Of a stretch of 64,000 nt of DNA, positions 18,275 to 26,576 are shown piece by piece. The position numbers and the translations under genes are program-made. Every line of letters starts with the position of its first letter. Positions within the stretch are counted from its first letter, which is position 1. The DNA comes from JBARDN01 sp963755705 (GTDB taxonomy: Bacteria; Desulfobacterota; Binatia; Binatales; Binataceae), in the NCBI GenBank assembly GCA_963755705.1, contig CAVWKW010000003.1, forward strand, positions 558,001 to 622,000, given 5' to 3'. The notes under the pieces are model-generated. The model had not been told where the DNA came from, ran no database searches, and saw only the letters and a list, made by a program, of their open reading frames with translations.

Positions 18275-18853
18275 ATGCGCGTTTTCAAGTTTGCGATCGC
18301 GGCACTCATCGTCATTGAGATTTTTGTTCTCGCGATGCCGGAGTCAAGATACTCTGCCCGCGTGTTTGGTCAGGTGACGATCGGCGGTCCTGCCACTCCG
18401 GTTCCGTTGACCCCGCCGCCGGCCCCCGGAGCGCCGCAAGCGCTCTCGACGATCGGAGCGATTCCGCAGCTCGCGCCGGCTCCCGGATCGACCAACGTGA
18501 TCGCGGCGGCCGCGGCCGCCACCCCGCGCTCGTTTCGATGCACCTGCTCTGGCCCGGGATATCCCACCCAGTGGGCCGGGACTGTCGCGGCGAGCAGTTA
18601 CGTCCTCGCGAGCCAAACTGCCAGTGCTCAGTGCCAATCGTACAAGCTCAACGGCCATGCGTTGTCGCCCTTTATCAATCCTCCGAGCACCAATGCATTC
18701 GCACCCGCTCCGGTGCAACCGCCCGGTGGACTGTACTCGTTTCCGCCGGGACAGGTGACAACCCAGACTCAGATTGAATATCCGAATCAGCCGCTCGCGC
18801 TTAGCGCCCGCGAGCAGGCCCCTGCGCAGTGCCAGCGATGCGCCTGCAATTAA
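18275..18853 (+). CDS. Secreted proline-rich cysteine-containing protein
   Basis: A 192-residue protein with an N-terminal hydrophobic segment (about residues 4-21) that looks like a signal peptide or anchor. A Pro/Ala-rich linker (about 35-85) follows, then a small domain with CTCSGPG and WAGTVAASSYVLASQTASAQC, where a W-x-G-x-V-x-A-S-S-Y block and cysteines suggest a disulfide-bonded fold. A second Pro/Asn-rich stretch leads to a C-terminal CQRCACN. The even spacing of cysteine pairs argues for an exported, oxidised protein. The family is not recognised. It is divergent from the TolC-type gene, whose promoter lies just upstream of this start. Confidence 0.6.
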   Translation: MRVFKFAIAALIVIEIFVLAMPESRYSARVFGQVTIGGPATPVPLTPPPAPGAPQALSTIGAIPQLAPAPGSTNVIAAAAAATPRSFRCTCSGPGYPTQWAGTVAASSYVLASQTASAQCQSYKLNGHALSPFINPPSTNAFAPAPVQPPGGLYSFPPGQVTTQTQIEYPNQPLALSAREQAPAQCQRCACN

Positions 18854-18904
18854 GCGGGCAGCAGCGCGCAACAATCCGGTAAGGGCAGACGCGCGAGCGC
18901 CTGG

Positions 18905-19813
18905 TTAGTCGCGCGCACCGATCAGAGTCGTCAAATCCGCAGGCAGCGGCGCTGTTACCTTGATCGGTCCTGCCGCCGGAGAATCCAGCACGAGCGTCAG
19001 CAGATGCAGCCAGAAGCGGCCCGGCGCGAGTCCCGGCGCCTCGGGTCCGCCGTATAACGTGTCGCCGACGATTGGAAATCCGGCCTCCGCCAGATGCACG
19101 CGAATCTGATGCCGGCTGCCGGTGCGCGGCGTCACCGTAACCAGCGTCCATCCGGCGCCGATGCGGCGTAACGGCTCGGCGTGCGTGCTTGCCGCGCGTC
19201 CGATACGCCCGCGATCAAGGCTCTCGGGATCGCCGATAGTCATCTTGCGCGGATTTTTCGGATGATGCGCGATCCGGTGATCCAGATCGAGCGGATGATC
19301 GAGGCGCCCCGCAACCAGCGCCTGGTAGCGGCGCACCACTGCGCCCGATCTGATCGCCGCGCGCAGAGCGGTGAAAGCCTCGGCCGTGCGCGCGACGATT
19401 AGCGCGCCCGAAGTTCCGTTGTCGAGCCGATGCACCAGTCCACCCTCGAGCGGCTTGTCACCGAGCGCAGAGCACTCGGGAAAGCGCGCTACAATGCCGT
19501 TCATCACCGTTTCGGATTCGCCCGCGCGGAGTGGATGACAGGGAACGCCGCCCGGCTTCCCGACCACGAGCATCGCCGCGTCGGAGTAGAGCACGTCGGG
19601 TTCGAGTGAAGGGTTGGGCGTAATCGGAACTGCGGCGGGAAGCTCGGCGACCTCGACGATATCACTCGGCGCGACGATCGCGCTCTTGACGCATCGCCGC
19701 CCGTTGATTCGGACATTCCCGCGCTCGACGATCGCACGCGCGGCGCGCCGCGAGGGCGCAAACCCCAGCCGCACCAGGTAGTGATCGAGCCTTTCGCTCG
19801 CAAAGGAGTCCAC
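18905..19813 (-). CDS. RluA-family pseudouridine synthase with S4 domain
   Basis: A 302-residue RNA pseudouridine synthase. An N-terminal S4 RNA-binding domain (RLDHYLVRLGFAPSRRAARA and VRINGRR, residues about 8-45) precedes the catalytic domain with the active-site motif GGLVHRLDNGTSGALIVAR (near 120-138), whose Asp in HRLD is the catalytic residue of the family. RTGSRHQIRVHLA and IVGDTLYGG follow as expected. It fits the RluC/RluD group acting on 23S rRNA, but the target site cannot be assigned. The start is GTG at 19813, 3 nt after the stop of a 59-aa membrane protein gene, so translation is probably coupled. Confidence 0.9.
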   Translation of the reverse strand: MDSFASERLDHYLVRLGFAPSRRAARAIVERGNVRINGRRCVKSAIVAPSDIVEVAELPAAVPITPNPSLEPDVLYSDAAMLVVGKPGGVPCHPLRAGESETVMNGIVARFPECSALGDKPLEGGLVHRLDNGTSGALIVARTAEAFTALRAAIRSGAVVRRYQALVAGRLDHPLDLDHRIAHHPKNPRKMTIGDPESLDRGRIGRAASTHAEPLRRIGAGWTLVTVTPRTGSRHQIRVHLAEAGFPIVGDTLYGGPEAPGLAPGRFWLHLLTLVLDSPAAGPIKVTAPLPADLTTLIGARD

Positions 19814-19816
19814 GAG

Positions 19817-19996
19817 TCAGTGCGACACCGCTGCCGGCGCCGAGATTGTTCCGGCCGATGGAGTTGGGCCGTAGGTTGCGAACTGCAAGTGTGCGACGAA
19901 CAACAGGATGCCGAGCAGGATTGCCGCGACCAGCGCGTCGGTAAAGCCGACCTGCGTAGCGCCGCGCTCGGACTTAAGGCGTTGAGCAATCGTCAT
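19817..19996 (-). CDS. 59-aa single-span membrane protein, prepilin-like N-terminus
   Basis: A 59-residue protein from ATG at 19996, with GGAG at 8 nt before it and a stop 3 nt before the rluA-type start. The first 16 residues are basic (RLKSERG), followed by one hydrophobic segment (about residues 19-38, ALVAAILLGILLFVAHL) and a short polar tail. The junction Q-V-G-F-T-D-A-L-V resembles a type IV prepilin cleavage site (G then F-T) but lacks the usual Glu at +5, so it may simply be a single-span membrane peptide. Position in the probable uvrA-orf-rluA unit and the good ribosome site support it being real. Function unknown. Confidence 0.55.
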   Translation of the reverse strand: MTIAQRLKSERGATQVGFTDALVAAILLGILLFVAHLQFATYGPTPSAGTISAPAAVSH

Positions 19997-20069
19997 CGAT
20001 AGATCTCCAGTTCCGAGTGTGACATATCGCAGCGACCGCCTGCGAGCGCCTTCGCGTTGGGCCGCCGCG

Positions 20070-22961
20070 CTACGCCTGGACTGCGCTGATTGCGGTGCGG
20101 ACGGCGCCGCGCCTTGCGTTTATCGGAAGTCCAAACAGGCGTCGCAGCTCGCGGCCGGTGACCGATTTCTCCGACGCCGCGATCTTGAGTGGTGGTCCCG
20201 CCGCGACAATCTTTCCGCCCTCGTCGCCGCCGCCGGGACCGAGATCGATCACGTAGTCGGCATGCGCGATCATCTCGAGGTTGTGCTCAATCACTACCAG
20301 CGTGTTTCCCTCCGCCGTCAGCCGCGAGAGCACTCGCAGCAGGCGGCGCACGTCCGAAGCGCTCAGCCCGGTCGTCGGCTCGTCGAGCAGGAACATCCGC
20401 GGCAGCCGCTTGCCCTGCGCGCTCACGGGAGCCGGCTCGAGATCGACCAGCAGAAAGCGCGCGAGCTTGAGCCGCTGCGCCTCGCCGCCCGAAAGCGTCG
20501 AGGTTGTCTGCCCCATTCTCAGGTAGCCCAGGCCGACCGAGGCGAGCGCATCAAGGCGTTTGACGATTCCCGGATGTCCGCCGAAGAAGCCGCGCGCCTG
20601 ATCGACGGTCAGATCGAGCACCTGATCGATGTTGAGCCTGTTGTACTTGATCGCGAGAATGTGGCTCTGGAAGCGGCGCCCGTCGCACACGTCGCACTTC
20701 ACCTCGAGGTCGGCCATGAAGTGCATCTCGATCGTGACGGTGCCGGTGCCGGAACATTTTTCGCAGCGCCCGCCCGCGACGTTGAACGAGAAATCGCGCG
20801 GCTTGATTCCGAGCCGCCGCGCCTCGGCAGACGCCGCGAACAGTTTGCGGATCTCGTCGTAGATTTTCAGATAGGTCGCCGGATTCGAGCGCATCGAGCG
20901 CGTCGGCAGCTCCTGCCCCATATGCACCATCTCGCCGATCTGCTCGAAGCCCTCGATCCGATCGCATGCGCCGGCCTCCGTGGACTGCCCGTTGCGCCGC
21001 AGCCAGTTGTTGTAGATCACGTCCTCGACCAGTGAGGATTTGCCCGAGCCCGAAACTCCGGTGACGCAGGTCATCGTCCCAAGCGGGATCATCGCATCGA
21101 CACCCGCCAGATTGTGCTCGCGCGCTCCACGCACGCGAATCGCCGGGTCGCGGCGCGAGAAGCGACGCTCGCGCGCAATCGTGCGCATCAGCAGCACGCG
21201 CCCCGCCGACGACGCCATGCTGGCAAGCTTCACGCCCGCAGGAGCGCCCGCATGGATGAGCCGGCCGCCTTCGCTGCCGCCGCCCGGTCCAAGTTCGACC
21301 ACGAAATCGGCGCCCTCGATAATCGCGGCGTCGTGCTCGACCACTACCACCGTGTTGCCGAAGTCGCGCAGATGCCGCAGCACCGTTAGCAGCCGGCGCG
21401 CGTCGCTCGCGTGGAGTCCGACGGTCGGCTCGTCGAGCGCGTAGAGCGTGCCGATCAGAATCGAGCCGAGCGCGCTCGCCAGATGAATTCGCTGCGCCTC
21501 GCCGCCCGAAAGCGTGCGCGCCTGGCGCTCGAGCGTCAGGTAGCCGAGGCCGACCTCGGTCAGATAGTTGATCCGGTTGCGCAGCTCGCGCATCACTACC
21601 GCGGCGCGCGCCGCGGCGCGTTTGCCGCGGGCGATCTCGCTGAGCCATCCGCCAAGGTCGCGCACCGCCAGCCGTCCCATATCGGCGATCGAGCTTTCCC
21701 CGACCTTTACATTAAGCGCTTCAGCCTTGAGCTTGGCGCCGCCGCATGACGGACAGGTGACGAAGCGGCGATACTTCGCGAGCAGAATCCGGACGTGAGT
21801 CTTGTAGCGCCGGCCTTCGAGCCACTTGAAGAAGCCGAGCACGCCAGGCCATTTCTCGGGGTCCCATTTTTCGCGCGGACCCTCGTCCCCGTTCATCAGC
21901 CATCCGCGCTCTTCGGGGTTCATCTCGCGAAACGAAACCGCGGTGCGGATTTTGCGCCGCCGCGCCAGCTTCAGCATCCACTCGTTCATCTCGCGATAGG
22001 CCGGAGTTCGCCACGGCGCGATCACTCCCTGCCGCAGCGAGAGATTCGGATTCGGAATGACCTTTTCGAGATCGAGCTCGACGGTGCGGCCAAAGCCTTC
22101 GCATTCCGGGCATGCACCGATCGGACTGTTGGGCGAGAACAGGGCAGGGGTCGGCTCCGGGTAGGAGCGGCCGCACTTCGAGCAGTTGAAGCGCCGGTCG
22201 AAATCGAAGCTCGCGACCGAGCGCATATCGCCATTGTCGCGCTCGACGCGGACTACTCGCGCGCGTCCGCCGCCGAGGTAGAAAGATTTCTCCAGCGCCT
22301 CGCGCACGCGTTCCGACTCGGCCGCGCCGGTGACCGACAGCCGATCGACTACGACGGTCAGCGCGATGCCGGGACCTTCGAGTGTGCGCCGCCCCTCGGC
22401 GAACTCGACCGTCTCCGCGATTGCACCGGAATCGAAAATGCGATGGTACCCGTTCTGGATCAGATAATTCGCCGCGTCGGCCAGCGTGCGCGATCCGGCG
22501 TCGAACGGCGCGAGGAACAGGTACATCCCGGGCGCGTCGAGCACGCGCGCGCACGCGCTCTGCACGGAATCGCGCGCGACTTCCAGATCGCAATGCGGGC
22601 AAATCGTGCGGCCGACGGTCGCGAACAGCAGGCGCAGGTAGTCGCTGATCTCGGTGACGGTGCCGACCGTCGAGCGCGCGTTCTTGATCGTGTTCTTCTG
22701 CCGCAGCGCAAGCGCCGGCGGAATCTGCGTGATCGAATCGACGTCGGGCCGGTCCATTCGCGCCAGAAACAGCCGCGCATAGGTAGACAGGCTCTGCACG
22801 TAGCGGCGCTGGCCCTCGGCATAGAGCGTGTCGAACACCAGGCTCGACTTGCCCGAGCCCGAAACTCCCGTCACGACCGTCAGCTTGTCGCGCGGAAGCT
22901 CGAGCGAAATATTCGCCAGGTTGTGAGTGCGCGCTCCGCGGATACTGATCGAGCGGTCCAA
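20070..22961 (-). CDS. uvrA: Excinuclease ABC subunit A
   Basis: A 963-residue UvrA, the damage-sensing ATPase of nucleotide excision repair, which loads UvrB on lesions. Two ABC ATPase modules are visible. The first has Walker A GVSGSGKSS near residue 33 and, late in its split domain, signature LSGGEAQRIHLASALGS and Walker B ALDEPTVGLHASD. The second has Walker A GVSGSGKSSLVED near 650 and signature TLSGGEAQRLKLARFL with LLDEPTTGLSASD. Zinc-binding cysteines occur as CSKCGRSYPEP with CPECEGFG, and CEKCSGTG with CDVCDGRRF. Length is close to the usual 940. A TTG start with GGAA upstream is used. uvrB and uvrC also lie in the window. Confidence 0.95.
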   Translation of the reverse strand: MDRSISIRGARTHNLANISLELPRDKLTVVTGVSGSGKSSLVFDTLYAEGQRRYVQSLSTYARLFLARMDRPDVDSITQIPPALALRQKNTIKNARSTVGTVTEISDYLRLLFATVGRTICPHCDLEVARDSVQSACARVLDAPGMYLFLAPFDAGSRTLADAANYLIQNGYHRIFDSGAIAETVEFAEGRRTLEGPGIALTVVVDRLSVTGAAESERVREALEKSFYLGGGRARVVRVERDNGDMRSVASFDFDRRFNCSKCGRSYPEPTPALFSPNSPIGACPECEGFGRTVELDLEKVIPNPNLSLRQGVIAPWRTPAYREMNEWMLKLARRRKIRTAVSFREMNPEERGWLMNGDEGPREKWDPEKWPGVLGFFKWLEGRRYKTHVRILLAKYRRFVTCPSCGGAKLKAEALNVKVGESSIADMGRLAVRDLGGWLSEIARGKRAAARAAVVMRELRNRINYLTEVGLGYLTLERQARTLSGGEAQRIHLASALGSILIGTLYALDEPTVGLHASDARRLLTVLRHLRDFGNTVVVVEHDAAIIEGADFVVELGPGGGSEGGRLIHAGAPAGVKLASMASSAGRVLLMRTIARERRFSRRDPAIRVRGAREHNLAGVDAMIPLGTMTCVTGVSGSGKSSLVEDVIYNNWLRRNGQSTEAGACDRIEGFEQIGEMVHMGQELPTRSMRSNPATYLKIYDEIRKLFAASAEARRLGIKPRDFSFNVAGGRCEKCSGTGTVTIEMHFMADLEVKCDVCDGRRFQSHILAIKYNRLNIDQVLDLTVDQARGFFGGHPGIVKRLDALASVGLGYLRMGQTTSTLSGGEAQRLKLARFLLVDLEPAPVSAQGKRLPRMFLLDEPTTGLSASDVRRLLRVLSRLTAEGNTLVVIEHNLEMIAHADYVIDLGPGGGDEGGKIVAAGPPLKIAASEKSVTGRELRRLFGLPINARRGAVRTAISAVQA

Positions 22962-22975
22962 GCTATTTCCAGCGT

Positions 22976-23197
22976 TCAGGTCGGATCGATGAGTGGCCGG
23001 GCTTTCTTCTTGCGCTCACCCGGATATTCGTCGGCCATCTGGGAGTACAGCTCGCGCAGTTGCAGGTCGAACACGGCCTCGAGCCGATGCTTCTTCGCGT
23101 CGCGCTCGGGCGAGGGTTCCGCGCCCAGGCGGCCGATCGCGTCCTCGAGCGACTGCATCAGGCGGTTGCGGGCGATAAGATATTGATAGCCGTCCAT
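22976..23197 (-). CDS. 73-aa helical protein upstream of uvrA, unknown function
   Basis: A 73-residue protein starting at ATG 23197, with GGAG 7 nt before it. It is mostly helical and charged (LIARNRLMQSLEDAIGRL, then SPERDAKKHRLEAVFDLQL) with a basic KKKARP tail. The longer open frame to 23278 is rejected because the operon promoter lies between 23234 and 23263. The stop is 14 nt before the uvrA TTG start, so the two are co-transcribed. No family is recognised; DNA-repair relevance is only positional. Confidence 0.6.
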   Translation of the reverse strand: MDGYQYLIARNRLMQSLEDAIGRLGAEPSPERDAKKHRLEAVFDLQLRELYSQMADEYPGERKKKARPLIDPT

Positions 23198-23233
23198 ATA
23201 GGCGCTCCAAAAGCGCAAATTCCAAAGATCAGA

Positions 23234-23263
23234 ATTATAGGTTATCCTTCGCTGAACCAACAA
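23234..23263 (-). promoter_or_regulatory. uvrA: Promoter of the uvrA operon
   Basis: On the minus strand TATAAT (23239-23234) lies 18 nt after TTGTTG (23263-23258). It predicts a leader of about 30 nt before the 73-aa gene. The divergent pgeF start is only 10 nt beyond the -35 box. I do not see a convincing LexA operator. Confidence 0.5.
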
Positions 23264-23272
23264 CCCACGCAC

Positions 23273-24073
23273 GTGCAAAATCCTTCAGAGACATTATCTG
23301 CGCGAGAAATTGCCGCCCTTCCGGGACTCGAACCGTTGCGCGACGCCGGGCTCGTCGCAAGGTTCCTCGGACGCGGCGGCGGCGTCGGTACCGGAGCGTT
23401 CGCCTCGATGAACCTGTCGGATTTGGTCGGTGACAATCCCGCGCATGTCGCCGAGAATTGGCGGCGGCTGCGCGCGTCGCTTCCCCCGAAGCTTGCCTTC
23501 GCGCACCTGCGCCAGGTGCATGGCAACGAAGTCGTGGTTGTGACGCGCGCAAATTCGGACGACCGGCCGCGCGCCGACGCGATGGTCACGCGGGAGGTCG
23601 GTATCGTCCTCGGAATCTTCACCGCCGACTGCGTTCCGGTCCTGCTGAGCGCTCCGCGCGAGCGTGTCTGCGGGGCGATGCACGCGGGATGGCGCGGCGT
23701 GATCGCGGGAATCGCGGGGGCGGCCGTTCGTGCGATGAGCCCGCTCGGCGCCGCGCCCGGCGCGATCCGCGCCGCGCTCGGTCCTTCTATCGGGCCGTGC
23801 TGTTTCGAGGTTGATCGCGAGCTTGCCGACCGCTTCGCAGAGGAGATTCCCGGCGCAGGGCGTCATCGGCACGAAGGCCGTCCGGGCAAGGCCTATCTTG
23901 ATTTACGCGCGATCGTGCGCGACCAATTGATCGCGGCAGGCGTGGCGCGTGAGGCGATTGAGGACCTGGGGCCGTGCACTCGATGCGCGGCGGAACATTA
24001 TTTCTCGCGGCGCGCGGCCGGCGGCGCGGTTACAGGATTGCAGCTCAGCTTCGTTGGACTCGCACAGGATTAA
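23273..24073 (+). CDS. pgeF: Polyphenol oxidase / purine nucleoside phosphorylase-like (PgeF, YfiH)
   Basis: A protein of about 266 residues of the YfiH/DUF152 family. Family members have been reported as laccase-like oxidases, zinc-dependent purine nucleoside phosphorylases and peptidoglycan editing factors. The metal-site blocks are all present: HLRQVHGNEVVV, FTADCVPVLL, MHAGWRGV and SIGPCCFEV, giving the conserved His-Cys-His zinc triad. SSTRxGG is degenerate here (RFLGRGGGVGTGAF). The start is uncertain: GTG at 23273 is the first plausible codon, with no clear Shine-Dalgarno, and transcription is divergent from the uvrA operon. It is followed by a small basic protein gene. Confidence 0.85.
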   Translation: MQNPSETLSAREIAALPGLEPLRDAGLVARFLGRGGGVGTGAFASMNLSDLVGDNPAHVAENWRRLRASLPPKLAFAHLRQVHGNEVVVVTRANSDDRPRADAMVTREVGIVLGIFTADCVPVLLSAPRERVCGAMHAGWRGVIAGIAGAAVRAMSPLGAAPGAIRAALGPSIGPCCFEVDRELADRFAEEIPGAGRHRHEGRPGKAYLDLRAIVRDQLIAAGVAREAIEDLGPCTRCAAEHYFSRRAAGGAVTGLQLSFVGLAQD

Positions 24074-24091
24074 AGTAAAGGTTTAAGAAAG

Positions 24092-24262
24092 ATGGCGGCG
24101 CGAGGAAAAAAACGGCCGGCGAAGAAGCGGCTGATCGCGCGCCTGCGCAAGCCGATGGCTCCGCCCGCGCGCGTCGAACCCGACCCGAGGAAATATGACC
24201 GCCCGCGCGAGCGCGAACGCCTGCATCGGCAGGCGGAACTCGAAAAACCCGATAAAGAATAG
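24092..24262 (+). CDS. 56-aa highly basic protein
   Basis: A 56-residue open frame, 18 nt after pgeF and 18 nt before the Gfo/Idh/MocA gene, with a purine-rich AAGAAAG just before the ATG. The N-terminus is rich in lysine and arginine (ARGKKRPAKKRLIARLRK), the middle has PPARVEPDPRKYD, and the end is a charged helix (ERERLHRQAELEKP). Composition suggests nucleic-acid or ribosome binding, but no family is recognised. Its placement without gaps inside a run of plus-strand genes supports it as a real gene. Confidence 0.5.
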   Translation: MAARGKKRPAKKRLIARLRKPMAPPARVEPDPRKYDRPRERERLHRQAELEKPDKE

Positions 24263-24280
24263 AGTCGGATAGGAAAAAGG

Positions 24281-25390
24281 ATGATCGCCAGGCCAATCAC
24301 CGGACAAGTGCGTGTCGGAATAATCGGCGCCGGACTCATCGGACAGCTGCATTCGATGATGCTGCGCAAGGTTGCCGATCGCAGCGACGGCGGCGCTCGC
24401 GTCCTCGCCGTCGCCGACACCTCGCCCGCCGCGGCTGCGAGCCTCGCGGCGCGATGGCCCGGCGCGCGCGCGCTTTCTTCCGCCGACGCGATTATCAATG
24501 ATCCCGCAATCGACGCGGTATGGATCTGCACGCCCACCGCGATGCATCCCGAGGCCTGTATCGCCGCCGCGCGCGCGGGCAAACACGTCTTCTGCGAAAA
24601 GCCGCTCGCGATGACCGCAAACGACGCGGATGCGATGCATCGCGCGCTCGAAGCGGCGGGCGTCCAGAGCCAGGTCGGATTGGTGATGCGCTTTTCGCCG
24701 GTCTACGCGGTTATCCGCGAGATGATTCGCGAGCCCGCGGCCGGCGCGCTTATCGCGGTCACGATGCGCGATGACCAGGATTTTCCGATTCGCGGGGCGC
24801 ATCCGAGTGCGTGGCGCAACGACCCGGCGGTGACCGCCGGCGGCACCCTCATCGAGCACTCGGTTCACGACTTCGACATTCTGAGCTGGATGTTCGGGCG
24901 CGTGAACCGCCTCTATTGCCGCACCCGCAATTTGCACGGCGCGCCGGGAGTCGAGGACTTTGCGGCGACACACCTCGAGTTCGTGGGCGGCCATCAGGTG
25001 CAACATACTTCCGTGTGGCATCATGTGACGCATCGCCCAAGCAACCGCAGGCTCGAGGTCTTTTGCGACAATCTGTTCATCGCTTGCGACAGCGACTCGA
25101 CCGGGCCAATCATTGTCCAGCGCGGCGACGCCGAGCGCGAAGAGACGATTCCGGAAATAGAAGTGATGGCGCGATTCGCCGAAATCCTGCTCCGTGAGCG
25201 CCCATACCTGGCGCCGATGAAGGACTGGTTCGCGGTCGGATACGCGCTCGAGGACGCAACTTTCATTGCCGGTCTGCGCGGGGTGTGCGAGATCGATCCA
25301 GCCTTCGGCGAAGGGGTCAAAGCGCAGCGCCTGGTGGAAGCGGCCTACGAATCGGCGCGGCGCGGTGCCTCGGTCGAAATCAACAATTAA
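24281..25390 (+). CDS. Gfo/Idh/MocA family oxidoreductase
   Basis: A 369-residue NAD(P)-dependent dehydrogenase. The N-terminal Rossmann motif GIIGAGLIG is at residues 13-21, the family motif EKPLAM (lysine implicated in catalysis) is near 107, and TLIEHSVHDFDILSWMFG near 190 carries the conserved His and Asp region. The C-terminal half is the expected alpha/beta substrate domain. Members act on sugars, inositols and related polyols; the substrate here is unknown. AGGA lies 6 nt before the ATG. It precedes two acyl-CoA dehydrogenase genes by 43 nt, but a functional link is not obvious. Confidence 0.88.
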   Translation: MIARPITGQVRVGIIGAGLIGQLHSMMLRKVADRSDGGARVLAVADTSPAAAASLAARWPGARALSSADAIINDPAIDAVWICTPTAMHPEACIAAARAGKHVFCEKPLAMTANDADAMHRALEAAGVQSQVGLVMRFSPVYAVIREMIREPAAGALIAVTMRDDQDFPIRGAHPSAWRNDPAVTAGGTLIEHSVHDFDILSWMFGRVNRLYCRTRNLHGAPGVEDFAATHLEFVGGHQVQHTSVWHHVTHRPSNRRLEVFCDNLFIACDSDSTGPIIVQRGDAEREETIPEIEVMARFAEILLRERPYLAPMKDWFAVGYALEDATFIAGLRGVCEIDPAFGEGVKAQRLVEAAYESARRGASVEINN

Positions 25391-25433
25391 AGTGATAGAT
25401 TAGAATTATCCAAATGAGGAATTCGCAAAGCGC

Positions 25434-26543
25434 ATGATCGACTTCGAGTTGACCGAAGAACAACAAATGATCCGCGACCTGGTCGGCGCGTTCGCTCGGG
25501 AAGAGATTCGCCCCGCCGCGCGTCCCGCCGACGAGAGCGGAACTATCCCGCCCGACCTGATCGCGAAAATCGCGGAGCTCGGTCTGGTCCGCGGCGCGAT
25601 TCCCGAGAACTACGGCGGCGACGGCGGCGAACGCTCGGCCGTGACCGGCGCGATCGTCGCCGAGGAGCTCGGCTACGGCGACCTCGCGATCGCGATTCAC
25701 AGCCTCGCGCCGCGATTGCTTGCCTATCCCGTCCTCGAGATGGGCACCGAGGCGCAGAAGGCGAGGATCCTGAGGCCGTTGGCCGCATCCGAATTTGTCG
25801 CGGCGACGGCGGCCGTGATGGAACCGCGGTGGGACTTCGGTCTGACCGACCTCCAGACCACTGCGAAACGCGACGGCGCGAATTGGATTCTTTCCGGCGC
25901 GAAATGCGGCGTGCCGATCGCGGCGGAGTCCGAGACGATCCTGGTGTATGCCAAAAGCGGAGCGGGCGAGGGCTTTGCCGGCGTTGAGGCGTTTCTCCTG
26001 CCGCGCACCGCGGCGGGAGTATCAGTCGGCGAACGCGAACAGAGCATGGGCCTCAAGGCGCTCGCGACCTATGAGCTCCAGTTCAAAGATGTGAAGCTCA
26101 CCGCCGAGGCGCGCGTGGGCGGCGACAACGGGATCAACTACTCGCGCCTGATGAGCGAGTCGCGCGTCGGGTTCGGTGCGATGGCGGTCGGCGTGATGCG
26201 CGCGGCGTTCGAGTATGCGCGCGACTATGCGAAAGAGCGCAAGGCATTCGGCGTTCCGATCGCAACCAAGCAGGCGATTGCGTTTATGATCGCCGACATG
26301 GCGATCGAAATCGACGCGGCGCGGCTGCTCTTGTGGGAAGCCGCCGCGCATCTGGACAAGGGCGCAGACGCGCTCGAGGAAAGTTATCTCGCCAAGAATT
26401 ACGCCGCGGCAAGCGTGCTGCGCGTCGCCGACAACGCGGTGCAGGCACTCGGAGGCCACGGCTATATCCGGGAGCATCCGGTCGAAATGTGGTTTCGCAA
26501 CGCGCGGGGGTTTTCCGCGCTCGACGGAGTGGCCACGGTCTAA
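25434..26543 (+). CDS. Acyl-CoA dehydrogenase-like protein, degenerate active site
   Basis: A 369-residue protein with the acyl-CoA dehydrogenase fold: N-terminal helices FELTEEQQMIRDLVGAFARE, VRGAIPENYGGDGG, and C-terminal helices with RKAFGVPIATKQAIAFMIADM-type sequence and QALGGHGYIREHPVEMWFRNAR. Two elements are abnormal. The flavin-domain motif E-P-x-x-G-S-D is replaced by MEPRWDFGLTD, and the catalytic-base motif Y-E-G-T near the end is ALDGVATV, with Asp364 in place of Glu, after which the protein stops. It may be a non-catalytic or altered subunit that pairs with the intact enzyme encoded 33 nt downstream, as in heteromeric FadE-type pairs of actinobacteria. Confidence 0.85.
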   Translation: MIDFELTEEQQMIRDLVGAFAREEIRPAARPADESGTIPPDLIAKIAELGLVRGAIPENYGGDGGERSAVTGAIVAEELGYGDLAIAIHSLAPRLLAYPVLEMGTEAQKARILRPLAASEFVAATAAVMEPRWDFGLTDLQTTAKRDGANWILSGAKCGVPIAAESETILVYAKSGAGEGFAGVEAFLLPRTAAGVSVGEREQSMGLKALATYELQFKDVKLTAEARVGGDNGINYSRLMSESRVGFGAMAVGVMRAAFEYARDYAKERKAFGVPIATKQAIAFMIADMAIEIDAARLLLWEAAAHLDKGADALEESYLAKNYAAASVLRVADNAVQALGGHGYIREHPVEMWFRNARGFSALDGVATV

Positions 26544-26576
26544 CTCGCAGGAATTAATCGCGCGGAGAATCAAATC

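Noticed and set aside
23234..23275. Possible LexA-type operator (GTTCAGC) in the uvrA promoter
   Set aside because: Only half of a myxobacterial-type LexA site is matched; the other half does not fit, so SOS control is not claimed.
23318..23340. GGGACTCGAACC resembles the T-arm of a tRNA read on the minus strand
   Set aside because: The flanking bases do not form the 5-bp T-stem, acceptor or anticodon arms, and the stretch lies inside the pgeF coding region.
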